DNA of 64,000 bases, from NCBI RefSeq assembly GCF_003711515.1, contig NW_021167092.1, forward strand, positions 611,073 through 675,072. The letters run 5' to 3'. The first letter of the stretch is position 1. Every line of letters starts with the position of its first letter. This DNA is from Sodiomyces alkalinus F11 (taxonomy: Eukaryota; Ascomycota; Sordariomycetes; Glomerellales; Plectosphaerellaceae). Position numbers and translations under genes: made by a program. Below are positions 23,700 through 35,396 of this stretch, in pieces. The notes beneath the pieces were generated by a model that searched no databases, had not been told where the DNA came from, and saw only the letters and a program-made list of their open reading frames with translations.

Positions 23700-25680
23700 A
23701 ATGCCCGGGACGAAGAAGCCCTATATCCCGCGGGCTTCCCCGATAACTACGATGCCTTACTTAAGGCTTATCATAGTTATACTAGTAGACCGTAGTGTAG
23801 TTAGGTTTAATAGAAGGAAAGATATATATTTAGCGGCGCCCTAATAGCGACCGCTATTATTACTACCTAAGGGCCGGGTATTTCTCGGCTAGAAGAAGAG
23901 AAAGAAAGGAGGAAGTAAGACGAAAAGAAAAAAAGGAAACCGATACTAGATCTTAGTGTAAATCACCGCGCGCTATAGAATTCCGCGATCTAGCCTATAC
24001 CCTCCTTACTAATACACGGAGTTAGTCTAGTAAGGTGATTTTGTTGTCCTTAGTAGCCGGCTATATATATCCTATAGGGATACCCTATTCCTTTAGCGGC
24101 GTGTATAGGTTTTTAGCGGCTTCTTTTATAGTGACCTCGGTAGCTATAGCTTCTAACTCGGTCCGGTTAGGCACGTGTGCTTCCTTTAGGCTAACGAGCG
24201 GACGGCTGGCCTAAATATATCGAAGCGCTATATAGTGTTAGATAATAGCGACGGCTTTCTCCCGGTCCGATATAAGGAGGTTTAGTAGCGTGTCGCGGCG
24301 CGCGTCGGTAAGGTTCCTGTCCGCGGTAAGGGGCGTAAGGGCGACTATACGGCCTATACGCTAAAGACGGAGGGGTAAGGGGTAATCTACCGCGTTTTAC
24401 GAGTTATTCCGCGCGATACCGTTACGGAGTACCGATAAGATAAACTTAGCGGCTAGGCGTGGCAGGGCTATAGCGTGGCCGCGCTACTTAATAACGGATA
24501 CCTCTTAATCGTATACTATAATAACCTCCTTAATTAGGTTAGCGCCTATAATACTTAGTCTAGCCGAGAAGTTTATTATAATATCCTATAAGGCTTTCTC
24601 GGCGTTAGGGGAGCCGACGATACGCTTAGTAGGTGGTTCCTCGGGGGGTTATCGTGGGTGCTAGGCGTTTTATTAGGGGCGTTAGGGCCGGTTTTTCGCC
24701 GGTGCGTATTATAGCCAGGAAGTCCTTAACCGAGAGTATAATAAAGGCTATTTCCTTACCTTTAACTGTGGGCAGACTATATATATACTTACGGATAAGC
24801 TTATTAGTGATATTAGCCTGCCTAGCGTAGTCCTTAAGGTACGCCTTAAGCGCGGGGTGCACTTTACCTATATCCTTCTCCAATAGGATAACGTCGTACA
24901 CGGCTTTAGAAAGGTATATATAGTCTCGGATATATTAGAGTATAAACCCTAGTACCTTGGCGCTTTCTAGCCTTATAGGTATTTTAGGCTATAGGGCACC
25001 GGCGGATAATAGTCCTGCCGTGGATTCTACTAGGTTAACTTCGGCTTTTAAGTCGATGTATACGGTAGACCGGGGGGCTAACTCGACGCTAGGGGTATTA
25101 AAGCTAACCGTGCGGGTGGATTAGGGCGTTTTCTTAAACCTTCCCGAGGCCGTATAGGGGGTATCGGTATTACGGCTTATCTCGATATAGTCCTTAAATA
25201 AGATATTAGGATAATCCTATAAGGCGAGTTCCTTATTAGCTTTTAGCAGGTAATCTAGTTATAGGAACTATCTAACGAGATTCTTAGCCTTATACTTAGT
25301 AATCTCCGTGTGTTCCTTAGGATAGTTTATAGGCACGAAGATAGTACGATTAAGGTCTTAGGTTTCTAGGTAAAGGTAACCCTATACTTCCGCGTATACG
25401 CGGAGTTCCCGGAGCTTACCTTAGTAGAATTCTTTCTACGCCGCGAATTATTTACCGAGGGCGCTTAGCTTATATTCTAAACGCTCTTCTTCACCGTAAA
25501 GAGTAACGGCTTAGAAGTAGCCGGCTTTAGTAAGGCCGATGCCTAGTTTCTTAGGGTTCTGGAAGGCGCGCTCGAAATAATCCCCGTAGTCTTAGTCTTT
25601 AAAGGGCTAGTAGGAGCTTAGTGTCTATACCGCGATGTACGTAAGTATCGGGGCGGGCCTAAGTCGCCGAGGCGGTATAG
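23700..25680 (-). pseudogene. Third ORF of gypsy C, downstream of pol (unknown product)
   Basis: From about 25650 to 24070 the minus strand encodes a protein-like frame of about 500 codons, with one apparent frame change near 24630 and stops only at likely Q/W codons. An uninterrupted 91-codon piece lies at 24626-24901 (LLEKDIGKVHPALKAYLKDY, then IAFIILSVKDFLAIIRTGE). Upstream pieces include PKKLGIGLTKAGYF, LYGEEERLEYKLSALGK and FVPINYPKEHTEITKYKAKN. It is mainly helical and charged, with no zinc knuckle, signal peptide or transmembrane segment seen. A related, more decayed ORF stands at the same place in gypsy B. From 23700 to about 24070 there is no clear frame (A/G-rich run near 23890-23935). 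Confidence 0.55.
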
Positions 25681-25989
25681 GGGGAAACGTGGTTTTCTGC
25701 GTTAGCTTACTATAAAACGTAGGGGGAGAGGGCGGTTCGCGCCTATATAAATAGAAAAAGGAAAAGGTATACGTTATAAAAACGACGAAAGATAGTAAGG
25801 GGAAATATAATAATAGGGACTATATTTACTACGCTAGCGTGTACGGTTATAGTGGTGAAGAGAAGAGGAAAAGAAGGGAAAAGGAGAATAACTAGAGCGT
25901 TATAGGCGTGATATTATTTTTTCTATTACCTAGCGGAACGCCGTAGTAACTATAGTTATTACGGTGGTTAATAGAAGATATATATAGGT

Positions 25990-28900
25990 TACGAGTCTAT
26001 TCCTACTAAGTATTCGGGGTTACTTAGGGCGGCGGTAATATTCGTCTTATACCGTACTCTCGGCGCGTTTCGTGATACCTTAGTAACCCCTGGTATACGC
26101 CGTGCTTTCTTTAGTCCTTTAACGTCTCCTGGCTATAATACCTTCGGAGCCTCTATTTTCTTTAAGGCTATCCTTAGATTACCTAAGGTCTTTTATCTCG
26201 CCTTAAAGGTATCGATTAGCGCTTACGCCTTTATAGCTTTTTACGGTATCTATATATTCTAGTAAGCTAACTATCCCTTTTATCGTACTAGGTATTCCGT
26301 GCGAGGCTACTCTTATCCTTTACGGGTAACTCTCTTATCTAGGATAGCCTTAACCTTATAATACTTATACGGGTCGCGCTATCGTTTATCGTCGTGATCC
26401 TCGGCGTCTACTAGGCCTTTATCTACGTTTTAGCCGGGGAACGGGTCCTTACTTAAGTCCTTCGTTAGTAGTAGATAGGCGATACTAATAACCCGGTATA
26501 TATTAAGCGTGCTAGGTAAGTTAAGGTAGTATACTAACGGCGTTACCTACTTTAGCACCTTAAACGGACTTATACGTTACGGACTAATCTTTATAGAGGG
26601 CTTATTAAGGAGATTATAACCGTTGCCGAGCCGAATATATATAAGGTCGCCCGGGGTAAACCGGATAGTACGGTGCTTTTCATTATAGAGCCGCTTTATA
26701 TATATTTAGGCTATAGCGATAGCGAGCTTAGCGTTTTCCTAGAGTATCTCGCGGGAGACCTAGGGACTAGCTTTACCGATAAGGTTAAGGGGACTGTTAG
26801 TCTTTATACCGTAGAGTATCTTATTCGGTGCGTAGCCGAGTACCTCGCTAAAGGCGTTATTATGGTTAAATTATAGCGACACGATTACCTTAGTCTATAG
26901 AACCTTTAGGTCATCGGCGAGGAATATACGGATAGAGATTTTAACCGTTTAGTTCTTCCGTTCAGATAGACCGTCTATTTAAGGGTGCCACGCTATAGAG
27001 AACCTTAGCGTTATGCCCGTGGCCTTCTATAGCGTCTATTAAAAGACTAAGAGGAATTTAGGGTTATAGTCGGAGATAATCAATCGGGGGATACCCTAAT
27101 TACCTAACTAAAGCGCCTAGAGTAATAATAGGGCTTAGTCCTCGACGGTATACGTGTTATAGCCCGGAATAAGTAAGGTGGCTTTAGTGAACTTATCGGT
27201 GACGGTTAATAGCGAGTCGAATAAGGGGAAGCCCTCCCTTTGCTAAGGAGAACCGGCTAAGGGAACCTCGGGTAAACCGATAATAAAATCTATAGCGACG
27301 GTATAGAAAGGGATTAGCGGTGTTAGGATTAGCTGTATTTCGCTAAGGGGACGCTAACGGTTAGTTTAGTTAATAGCGTAAACCTAGTAATTAGCGATAT
27401 AAGACTCTACCTCCTTATATAGCCTAGGAATAACGAATTAGCTAGCGAGGTTATACTAGGTACGCTTAGCGCTAAAGTGGTAGCGCTTATTATAGGTAGT
27501 ACGAGTAAATTCCTAATATAGGGCGAACGGTATATAGAGATAGCGTTTACCGTTCTACTCTATATAGTATAATAGGCTATTATCCTCCTTAAAAGGAATC
27601 TTAATCGTAGACGAATAGCTTTTTACTTAGGTAAGTAAGGGAGCCTACCGTGGATTATTAGCGTAACTATCATAGATCCTTTATCTTATATCCGGATCTA
27701 TCCTTAGCTCGCTAAAGTAATAGACTGCCTAATCGTACTAAATCCTTTCTAGCTCTCCCTTATCTCCTCGTTCTTTTACCGTATCCGTGGTAGGGAGCCT
27801 TAACAGGGTATCGGCTATTATATTTATCTTACTAGGGATATAACGGTAGTCTAACTAAAACTAGCTAAGGAATTCGGAAAAGAGAATAAGCTTTATATTT
27901 AACCGGGTCTTATCGGTACTAGCTAGCGCTATAGACTTTATAATTCCTACGGTAGTAGCGTGGTCTATTAGAATAACGGTCGGATTTCGGCAAGCGGACT
28001 AAATAATAGTCCGAGTCTTATAAATAGCCTCTATAAGGCAGGCGACCTCTAGTTTAGTCGGCTAGTACTTCTACTCGGCGGCGTTAAGCCCTTTACTAAT
28101 ATAAAGCACCGGGCGGACTAGAGTCTTACGTATAGTTCCCTTAATAAGCTACTCGGACTCGTTAATAAGCTAGAAAAGTATAACGGAAAAGCCGTATTCC
28201 TTAAAAGTATCTAGCTAGATAAAGAGGACCTTTATAGAATTATAGTAAAAAAGATAAATATTAGACGTAAGCGTATCCGTGATATCCTTAAACGCGGCTA
28301 ACTCCTCGGTAGTTAGCTTAACCACGGCACGCCTAATATACGCTTTATAAGCCTAGCCCGTATCCTTTCCTAGCTTCCGTGCCTCGGCGAGAAGAGTAGT
28401 CTTCCGGCGCTATAACGGGCTAATACGGTAAGAGAACTGCGGGATAAGGTGCCGAAGCTAACCTGTTATACTAATCTATTATTTAAGGGCTTAGAGAGAT
28501 TTCGGGGGCAGCACCTTACGGAGGGCCGCTATAAGTTCCTTAGTATTCGATAGGCTAAGGGCGTTAACCTTAAATCCTAGTAGTTAAACTAACGGGTATA
28601 TAATAAAGGACTTATTAGGGGAGATAGAGATCCTCTTACGATTAAAGAGGGATAGAACGGACTCTAGGTGGGCGGCGTGCTTATTCTCGGAATCCGAGGC
28701 GATCACGATATCGTTAATAAAGGCCACGGCGAAATCCTTATATAGCCGAAGAAGCTTATCTCTATATCGCTAGATATACACCGGGGAGTTACGGAAACCT
28801 ATACGAGCGACCTTAGAACGCTCCTATCCTCGGTATAAGATAATAGTAAACCGCTCGCGATATAGCTTATATACCGGAAATTAATAGAAGAAGGCTCGGG

Positions 28901-30850
28901 CGTTAACCACGGAAATAAACTTCTTCCTATAAAGACGGCGGATAACCTTATCTTATAATAGTATAGGGTATACGTCGGGGATAGTAACTTTATTTAGGGT
29001 ATAAAGATCGACTACTATCCTACCCTTACGTTTATTATTTATAGTACGCTATATAATACACACGGGTACGCTAAAAGGTATAGGCTAAGTTAGCTATTCT
29101 ATAGGTCCTTATTTATAAAGCTCGTTAAGGGTTTTATCCAGGAATTACTTATCGTCACGGCTAAGCGGGTATACCTTTTAACTAATCTTCTAGTTATACT
29201 ACCCGTTAATTAAGGGGATCTATATATATTCCTTAGGAGGTATATCGATAACGCCTTAGTCGGTCTATACCTTAGGGTACTTCTCTATAATCTTAGCGAA
29301 ATAGCGGATAATCCGGCCCTTATAGCGGTAAATTATCACGCTTTCCTTAATAGTCTTTATAGGAGTATCGGGGCTTTTAGCGATACTAAGTTTCCCCTCG
29401 GGCGTGATATACCCTCGGAAGAGATCGTCTTTCGCCGCCTCCGCCGGGGGTTCCATGGCGTTTATACGCTTTATTAGGATATCGCGCGTATCGTCGCGTT
29501 CGGCGTAGAAGTAACTATCTACGTAAAAAGGCTCGATATAACCTAGTCTAGCGTTTCGTGGAATAACTAAGGGCTAGTTATTAGCGTTAAAGATTAGTAT
29601 ATTTAACTAATCCCGTAAGAGTAGATTAGGGGATCCCGCGATATTAGGCGTAAACTCTATAGAGTCGATATTAACGTCCGGCTTCTAAATCGGAACTAGT
29701 CTATAGTACCGGGGTAGAATTATAGTCTTCTCGGCGGATTTAAGCTTCCGCTAAACCGGTAAGCGTTTAGCGAATACTTAAGCTAATACTAAAAGATCCT
29801 AGTAGGCGCTAACACGAATAGCGTCCCGGGTATTAAGAATATCCAGGCTATTAAGATAATTAAACTCTTATCCTAGGAGTAGACCGGCGTTAAGCCTAGG
29901 AATAATCTAGGCTCCTACGTATAAGCGGCCGATCCGCGTGTTTTTACCTACTATACCACGAATTAGCACTATAAGGGTAGCCTATCCTAGGGTTTTCGTC
30001 GATCCTGTACCCTAAAAAACGGCACGTTTAGTAGAATCGATATATTTACCGGGAAATCGACTAAGGCGCTACTAGCTTATTATATAGCGGGAGGCTTCTA
30101 AGTCGATATAAATTTCGAACGGCTCGCCTATTAGCGTGCCACGGGCTTAGATCCGGGCGTATATATACTTATAGGGACCCTTAGCAGGATCCCGTACTTC
30201 CTAAAAAGCACTATTAATTAGGGGAGAGTCCTATCCACCTTGGTCCGCCGGTAAGTACGGCTAGTGATAATACTTCTTATAGTGAATAGTCTTAGTATTA
30301 GATCTTATAGTCGTATAGTATTTACTATACTCTTAGCGTACCTAGTAAAGATCGGAATACTTAGGTATAAAACCGGGTTTATCGGCGACCTAGTATAGTT
30401 ATTCGCGTTTCTTATTATCCGCGCTATTATTATATAACGCTATAGAACCCTTAGAGTCTTCCTCCTAATAATAGTACTCGTTTTTAGGCTCCGCGTTAGC
30501 GTTATCTTCCAATGTAAGTCCTATAGCGTCCTCGGTAGCTACGTGGACGAGTTCCTATAGTTTCTCTTAGCGATAGTCTCGAAATCGGCAGTTAGACTAG
30601 TTATTCGCGTTATTAGTTAGTAGGTATTAACCCTTATTATTCACGAAGCGATTAGCGTTCAGCGCGGGTAAGACGCGTAGCGAATTATTATAGCGGAACT
30701 AGCTTAGACTAAGGGAGTAATACTTAGGTTACGGCGTGCGGCGGTATTCCAGTATAGGGCTAGACTATTAGTCGTAGTACCGTGGAGCGGGTGGCTAGAC
30801 GTAGATACTAGACGAGGCCCTATACGGTCTACGGGTATCCCGGTCGGTTC
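25990..30850 (-). pseudogene. pol remnant of gypsy C
   Basis: On the minus strand, integrase spans about 26700-27700. It contains DFIIGLPEVPLAGSP, then LLTVTDKFTKATLLIPGYNT, RLIISDYNPKFL and IAWHPQIDGQSERKNQTV, which gives the D, D, E order of a retroviral integrase core; the second Asp box reads SDYNPKF where SDRDPKF is expected. Reverse transcriptase lies at about 28600-29250 and RNase H at about 27950-28500. Protease is probably at about 29500-30300. An open 63-codon piece at 29265-29456 belongs to the region upstream of RT. RIP-type stops occur throughout. Confidence 0.82.
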
Positions 30851-32700
30851 TTAGGAGGCTATAGCGGCTAATAAGGTACTTTTAACCTCCCTAAGTATAA
30901 TTCCGGTACTATCCGGGTATTTAATCGGCGAGAGTGGTTATAAAGTCTATCTAGCGGATAAAAAGCTTAGGTTATACTATAGTGGCTATTAGGTTCCCGT
31001 TAAGCTTATTCTAAATAATCGATAAGAGCTTTTCCTTAGGCTTATCGGCGGCCTTACCTAGGCGAATAACCTTATCGGCGAATACACGAATATCGCAGCG
31101 GAGTGCTATATCTTCTGAGGTATACTTTTATTGGCGTAGCTTATACTCGGCTTCCTCGCGTGGAAGCCTAAACCTTTTCTAAAAAGCCTTTATCTAATTA
31201 GTTATAATAGCGTCCTTATTAAAGAATTCTCGGCGGCCCACGTTAAGACTTATAAACTACGCGGATACTTTACTAAGGAGGCCCCGCGGTAAACCGCGGG
31301 GTACGCTTCGCTTATAGTTATTATTTAGACCGGCGTACTACTTAATAGCGTCGGTAAACCGATAAATATCTATAAAGATAAGCTTAGTTTCCTTGGTACG
31401 CACGTCCTCTTCGGTAAAGAAATACCGGGGAGGGTTAAAATAGCCGAGGTTATCGGCCTTAAAGTGGTAATTACTCACGGGCGTCTAATCGCTTCGGAAA
31501 TTAGCGGTACTCTATATAATAAACACGGCGAGGTCGGCCGGTTAGACGTATATAAACGGCTATTATAGGCTCGCGCCTTAGTTATTAGGCAGGTTCGGCG
31601 CGCCGCCCTAGCCACTTTAACCGGGGATATTAAGGGCGTTCCCCTAATTATCTTATCCCTAGTCTATACCGCCGCTACCTAAGGGCCTCCCTTAACTATT
31701 AACGGCGTAGCCTTATATACTATTAGGATCGGCGTAGTCCCCGCGGCTTCCGAAGTTTCCTCCGGTATTCATAGTCCCGGGAATATAGATAATATCCGAT
31801 AGAGTTAGGCTATAGTACTTATCCTTATTATCTACGGTTAGCGAATAGTAGGTAGACTTAGTAGTATAGCGGTCTATAGTAAAAGATTAGCGGTTAGTAG
31901 TATCGGAAATAGTATCGGCGGCTAGTAGTAGTAGAAAGGATAAGTTAGACTATTAGTCGATATGCTATTTGCTATAAGGGTATAGTATATCCCTTTTATT
32001 TTCCGGGAATCCGCCGACTATTATACTTATAACGGGGCGTAGAGGGAGTAAGCTTAACCCCGCCCCTATATTATTATAATCGGGCTTAGGCTTAATAATC
32101 AGAAGTTTAGGACCGGCGGTAAAAGGACGGATAGGCTATTTTCCTTTAAGATCCTAAGTTCGGCCGGGCCTTATAAGGAGGTCCCGGTAATAAGGCTCCT
32201 TACTTAGCTATTTATTCACGGTGCTAGTGAGTTTTACCGGCGTTATAATCTATATCTAAGGGTATATAGGTTCCTCGGTGGATCTCGCGACTATAGTTCT
32301 TCCTCTTAAGGTTAAGGCGCTATTAGCGCTAGGTAGGCTAGGGAGATTATAGGCTTACTTAGTAATATAAAGCAGGGCGAGAACCTCGGGCGAAAAGGAT
32401 TCCTCGGTAAGATCGGGATAATCGTTAACTATCTTAACGATATTCCTCGGTCCTTTAAGGTCCTAAAGGCGGGGAACATTATCGGCGGGGTTAGTATCGA
32501 TTATAATTCGGAGCTTTAGGGTTCTACGGCTAATAATCGTTATAAAGGCGGTATAGATAGTATTTAACGGTATACGACTTAAGGACGGTGGTTCCCTTAT
32601 ATACTTTACGCCTAGACCTATTAAAGGGGAGGCGTCTTCGTCTAGCGATAAGCGGTTAAGCTATTCCACTTAATAACTACGGCGGACACGGCGGCGTCGC
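30851..32700 (-). pseudogene. gag remnant of gypsy C
   Basis: The minus-strand frame contains NLGYFNPPRYFFTEED, IFIDIYRFTDAIK-YAGLNN and a REEAEYKLRQ-KYTSEDIAL stretch, the pattern of fungal Ty3/gypsy capsid proteins, with an acidic and low-complexity N-terminal part (about 31600-32650). The same order is found in gypsy B at 33080-34640. Stops lie at Q/W codons. From 32650 to 32757 is the leader with the primer-binding site region, which I could not match to a tRNA. Confidence 0.65.
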
Positions 32701-32757
32701 GCAGCTTTCGTAAGATAGCGATACGCAAACCTCGCGTAAAACTCAGTTACTACTATT

Positions 32758-33074
32758 TAATATACCTAACCGGTATATCCCCTAACCAGCCAGTACTATA
32801 GGACCTAGGAGCCAGGATTTCTAAGGGGTAACCTTAGGGTGCCGTAAATAGTAGTAAAATAAGATATCTTCTCTAAGCTAGAAAGGGGGTGCGCCCCTAG
32901 GACTAATATACCCACGGGTAAACCCTGTAGGATCCTTAGTATCTACGTCTATAATCCTCCGGACACCCTAGTATACGCCACGGCTTCTATAGTATACCCC
33001 GTGGGTGCTATATTATATACCATAGCACCTCTAAGGTACGCCTATAGTACCCGGTGGGGTTCCGAGGCGTATTA
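32758..33074 (-). repeat. 5' LTR of gypsy C
   Basis: 317 bp, starting taatatacctaacc (TGATATGCC in the other copy) and ending gaggcgtatta. Its differences from 23383-23699 include RIP-type transitions. Confidence 0.92.
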
Positions 33075-33079
33075 ACTAC

Positions 33080-34640
33080 TCTATTAGCGGATACGCGGAA
33101 GTTATAGCAGTTAACGATATTTTCTAGGGTATACTTTTCTTAGCGTAGCTTATATTCGGCTTCTTTGCGCGGGAGTCAGAACCGTCTTTTAAGAACTTCC
33201 TCCTAGTCTTTGAGGGTAGCTTATTAGTTATATAACGTGCGGTTACCGTTATCTAGACTTATAAACTATTTAGAGGCCTTACCTAGAAGGTATTAAGCGA
33301 CGCTACGCGGAAAGGCCTTATAATACCCGGCGCTTAGGCCGGTATACTACTTTATAGCATGTATATAATAAAACACGTTTAGGAAAATAAGCTTAGTCCT
33401 TTTAGTGCGGATATCCTAGTTTATAGTAAAGTATATCAGCGGGTCGAAATATTCGAGGTTATCCACCTTAAAGCGGTATTAAGGCTATTATGGCTACGCC
33501 CTATACTAGAGCTCCCCGATAATAGTAAGTAAGTGGGATTGGTGTATATCCGTTTAATCTCCGTCTATAAAGGGTAGCTAAATTAACGGCTATATTAGTG
33601 GCGGAGGAGGAGGCGTTTTATCCTGGTATCCGCCACTATAGCGAGCGCCGTTTCGGCTAGGTCCGGGTACGCCTATACTAGATACTATACCCTCGGAGTT
33701 AACGGAATAGTCGGCCGAAAAGGTATAGCTAGGGGCGTTAGACGTTTAGCATTCTATAGCGATTAAATAATAGGTAATAGTCTTAGTAGGAGATATATAG
33801 GATACGGGCAATTAGTATAATAAGGATTTACTTGGGGAGTATATTAGTTCCTCCTCCTTAATTATAGGTTCTTTATCTATTGTCTTTATAGTAGGACGAA
33901 TCGGGAGTATAGTAGGTTTTATTATAGTAAATAATAGTTTCCTAGGTCCCCCATGACCTTAAGGCGATATAGGCTACCTGGGTCTTATATCCTAAGCCCT
34001 ATTATAATAAGCTAGGCGGAGCTAGGACCGGCGGAGCCCTCTCTGATACGGCTAAGTTTAATTAAGTTAGCCTCGAAATTGGGTTTACTGGTTTAAGAAG
34101 TAGGACTAATGGTAAACGCTTAGATAGGCTATTTCTCCTTAAGGTCGCGGGGTTCTCCTATCTTCGCTAAGATCTCCTTATAAGCAGGTTCTTTATTAAG
34201 CTATTTTTTAAATATATCCACGATATTATCCGGTATTCGGACCTATTTCCTAGGGTATAATATATCGGACACGGACTCTAATCGCGAAATTCTTCCTCTT
34301 AAGGTTAGGCCGCTTACGCTAGCGGTTCCCGGAGCGTGTATAGCCCTCCTAGCTATATTAAGCAGAGCTATATCTTCGGGCGTAAGGAGATTGGCGATAA
34401 GCTCCGGGTAGTCGTCTAATAACTTAATAAGGTTTTTCACGCTTTTAGCGCTTCGCGGATAAGGGGAATCGTGAAGGAGGTTTATATCGGTTATAATAGC
34501 GGAGGTTAGGTTTTATAGTAGATTCTTATTAACGAGGTTAGTATAGTCACTAAGCCCACGTACGAGTAATAGACTGTGGTCCTTATATACTCCACGCTTT
34601 AGTCTAGTAAAGGAGAGGCGTTTTCGCTTAGCGCGCTACT
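33080..34640 (-). pseudogene. gag remnant of gypsy B (5' part)
   Basis: The minus frame aligns with gypsy C gag: NLEYFDPLIYF, then KRTKLIFLNVFYYIHAIK-Y, and RKEAEYKLRQEKYTLENI close to the gypsy C insertion. An open 65-codon stretch at 34243-34440 (NLLTPEDIALLNIARRAIHA) belongs to the N-terminal half. The frame continues past the gypsy C insert at 23377. Stops elsewhere are of the RIP type. Confidence 0.65.
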
Positions 34641-34675
34641 AGTCGTAATAGTTTTATCGGTATACTGTATACCTA

Positions 34676-34885
34676 TTTAGTCTTAGTATACGTAGTTCGC
34701 GATAGTGACCGCTAGTATACTACGCGTTTATTTAGTCTCAGTATACGTAGTTCGCGCTATTAAGGGCGGTTATGCCTAGTATACTAGTATTTACTAGTAG
34801 ACTACGTGCCTGTTTAGTCTTAGTATATATAGTTCGCGACCGTTAGTATATTATATACCTATTTAGTCTTAGTATACGTAGTTTA
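34676..34885 (-). repeat. Four-copy leader repeat in gypsy B
   Basis: The unit tttagtcttagtatacgtag begins at 34676, 34730, 34812 and 34862, with variation from C/T changes and spacing of 54, 82 and 50 bp. Three copies continue with ttcgcg, and the intervals carry agtatact motifs that are nearly self-complementary. It lies between the 5' LTR and gag. A similar array is not seen in gypsy C. It could form hairpins in the genomic RNA (inference). Confidence 0.8.
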
Positions 34886-34935
34886 TACCGGGCGGCGGTA
34901 CGCGAACCTTACCTAAAAGCTTAGTTACTACTATT

Positions 34936-35284
34936 TACTATACCTTGTCTAGGTAAATCCCTGGCTAGCTAGTACTATTAGACCTAGGGCTTCTAGGGTT
35001 TAAAAGGGTAACCTTTACTCTAGTATATAAGAGTAGAATAAAGATATCTTATACTAAACTAAGGGGGAACCGCGCCGAGGATATATCCCTCGGCCGGTTC
35101 GGTCTAACTATAACCCGAGTATCTATATTACGCTATTCCCGCGCGTGGTCCGGGCGCTATACGTCCCCTATCCGTACGGATAGTGCCGGAGCTATACGTT
35201 CTCTATCCGCGCGAATAGTGCCCGCGCTATTCACTCTATAGCTAAGCGAATAGTGCTTACGCTATCCTTACTAGAGGCGTATTA
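34936..35284 (-). repeat. 5' LTR of gypsy B
   Basis: 349 bp, ending gaggcgtatta. It aligns with 8201-8544 apart from an extra 5 bp near 35162. Confidence 0.9.
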
Positions 35285-35289
35285 GCTAC

Positions 35290-35391
35290 TACCGTATTTC
35301 ATATAGTGTTGATTCTGTAAACGTCTACCCGGATTATACTCTCAGCAATCCGGCCCGTTATATAACTAGAAGGACTATTGTCTATTCGATA
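35290..35391 (-). repeat. 5' LTR of copia 2, second half
   Basis: These 102 bp continue the LTR broken at 8200 and align with 2896-2997. The 5-bp duplication CTAGC of copia 2 follows at 35392-35396. Confidence 0.9.
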
Positions 35392-35396
35392 CTAGC

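Larger units (their letters stand above)
23383..33074 (-). mobile_element. Ty3/gypsy element C (minus strand), inserted in gypsy B gag
   Basis: Two LTRs of exactly 317 bp (23383-23699 and 32758-33074) are flanked by ACCAC (23378-23382) and ACTAC (33075-33079), which differ by one C/T change compatible with RIP. Length is 9692 bp. Minus-strand order is gag, protease, reverse transcriptase, RNase H, integrase and a third ORF of about 500 codons. It is the same family as gypsy B: gag, pol, third ORF and part of the LTR align. It sits in the gag of B, so a family member inserted into a relative in the same orientation. Confidence 0.92.
8201..35284 (-). mobile_element. Ty3/gypsy element B (minus strand), inserted in a copia 2 LTR
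   Basis: LTRs at 8201-8544 and 34936-35284 (344 and 349 bp, the right copy having a 5-bp insertion) are flanked by CCTAC (8196-8200) and GCTAC (35285-35289). Removing gypsy D and gypsy C with their duplications leaves about 10.1 kb, close to the 9.7 kb of its relative gypsy C. Minus-strand order is a leader with tandem repeats, gag, protease, reverse transcriptase, RNase H, integrase, and a third ORF downstream of pol. All frames are RIP-damaged. Confidence 0.88.
2795..35391 (-). mobile_element. Ty1/copia element 2 (minus strand), inserted in copia 1
   Basis: The perfect 5-bp target duplication CTAGC flanks it (2790-2794 and 35392-35396). Its LTRs are 203 bp: 2795-2997 intact, and 8100-8200 plus 35290-35391, split by gypsy B. 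Removing gypsy B and the solo LTR at 4940 leaves about 5.3 kb. Its coding strand is opposite to copia 1, and its LTR and protein remnants show it belongs to the same family. It sits within the gag of copia 1. It carries integrase, reverse transcriptase, RNase H and gag remnants, all with RIP-type stops. Confidence 0.9.

Noticed and set aside
24633..24830. 65-codon plus-strand frame opposite the third ORF of gypsy C
   Set aside because: It is the antisense of the better supported minus frame (24626-24901), which connects to protein-like sequence on both sides.
34676..34885. CRISPR-like array
   Set aside because: Irregular spacing, degenerate units and a location in a gypsy leader in a fungal genome; a simple tandem repeat.
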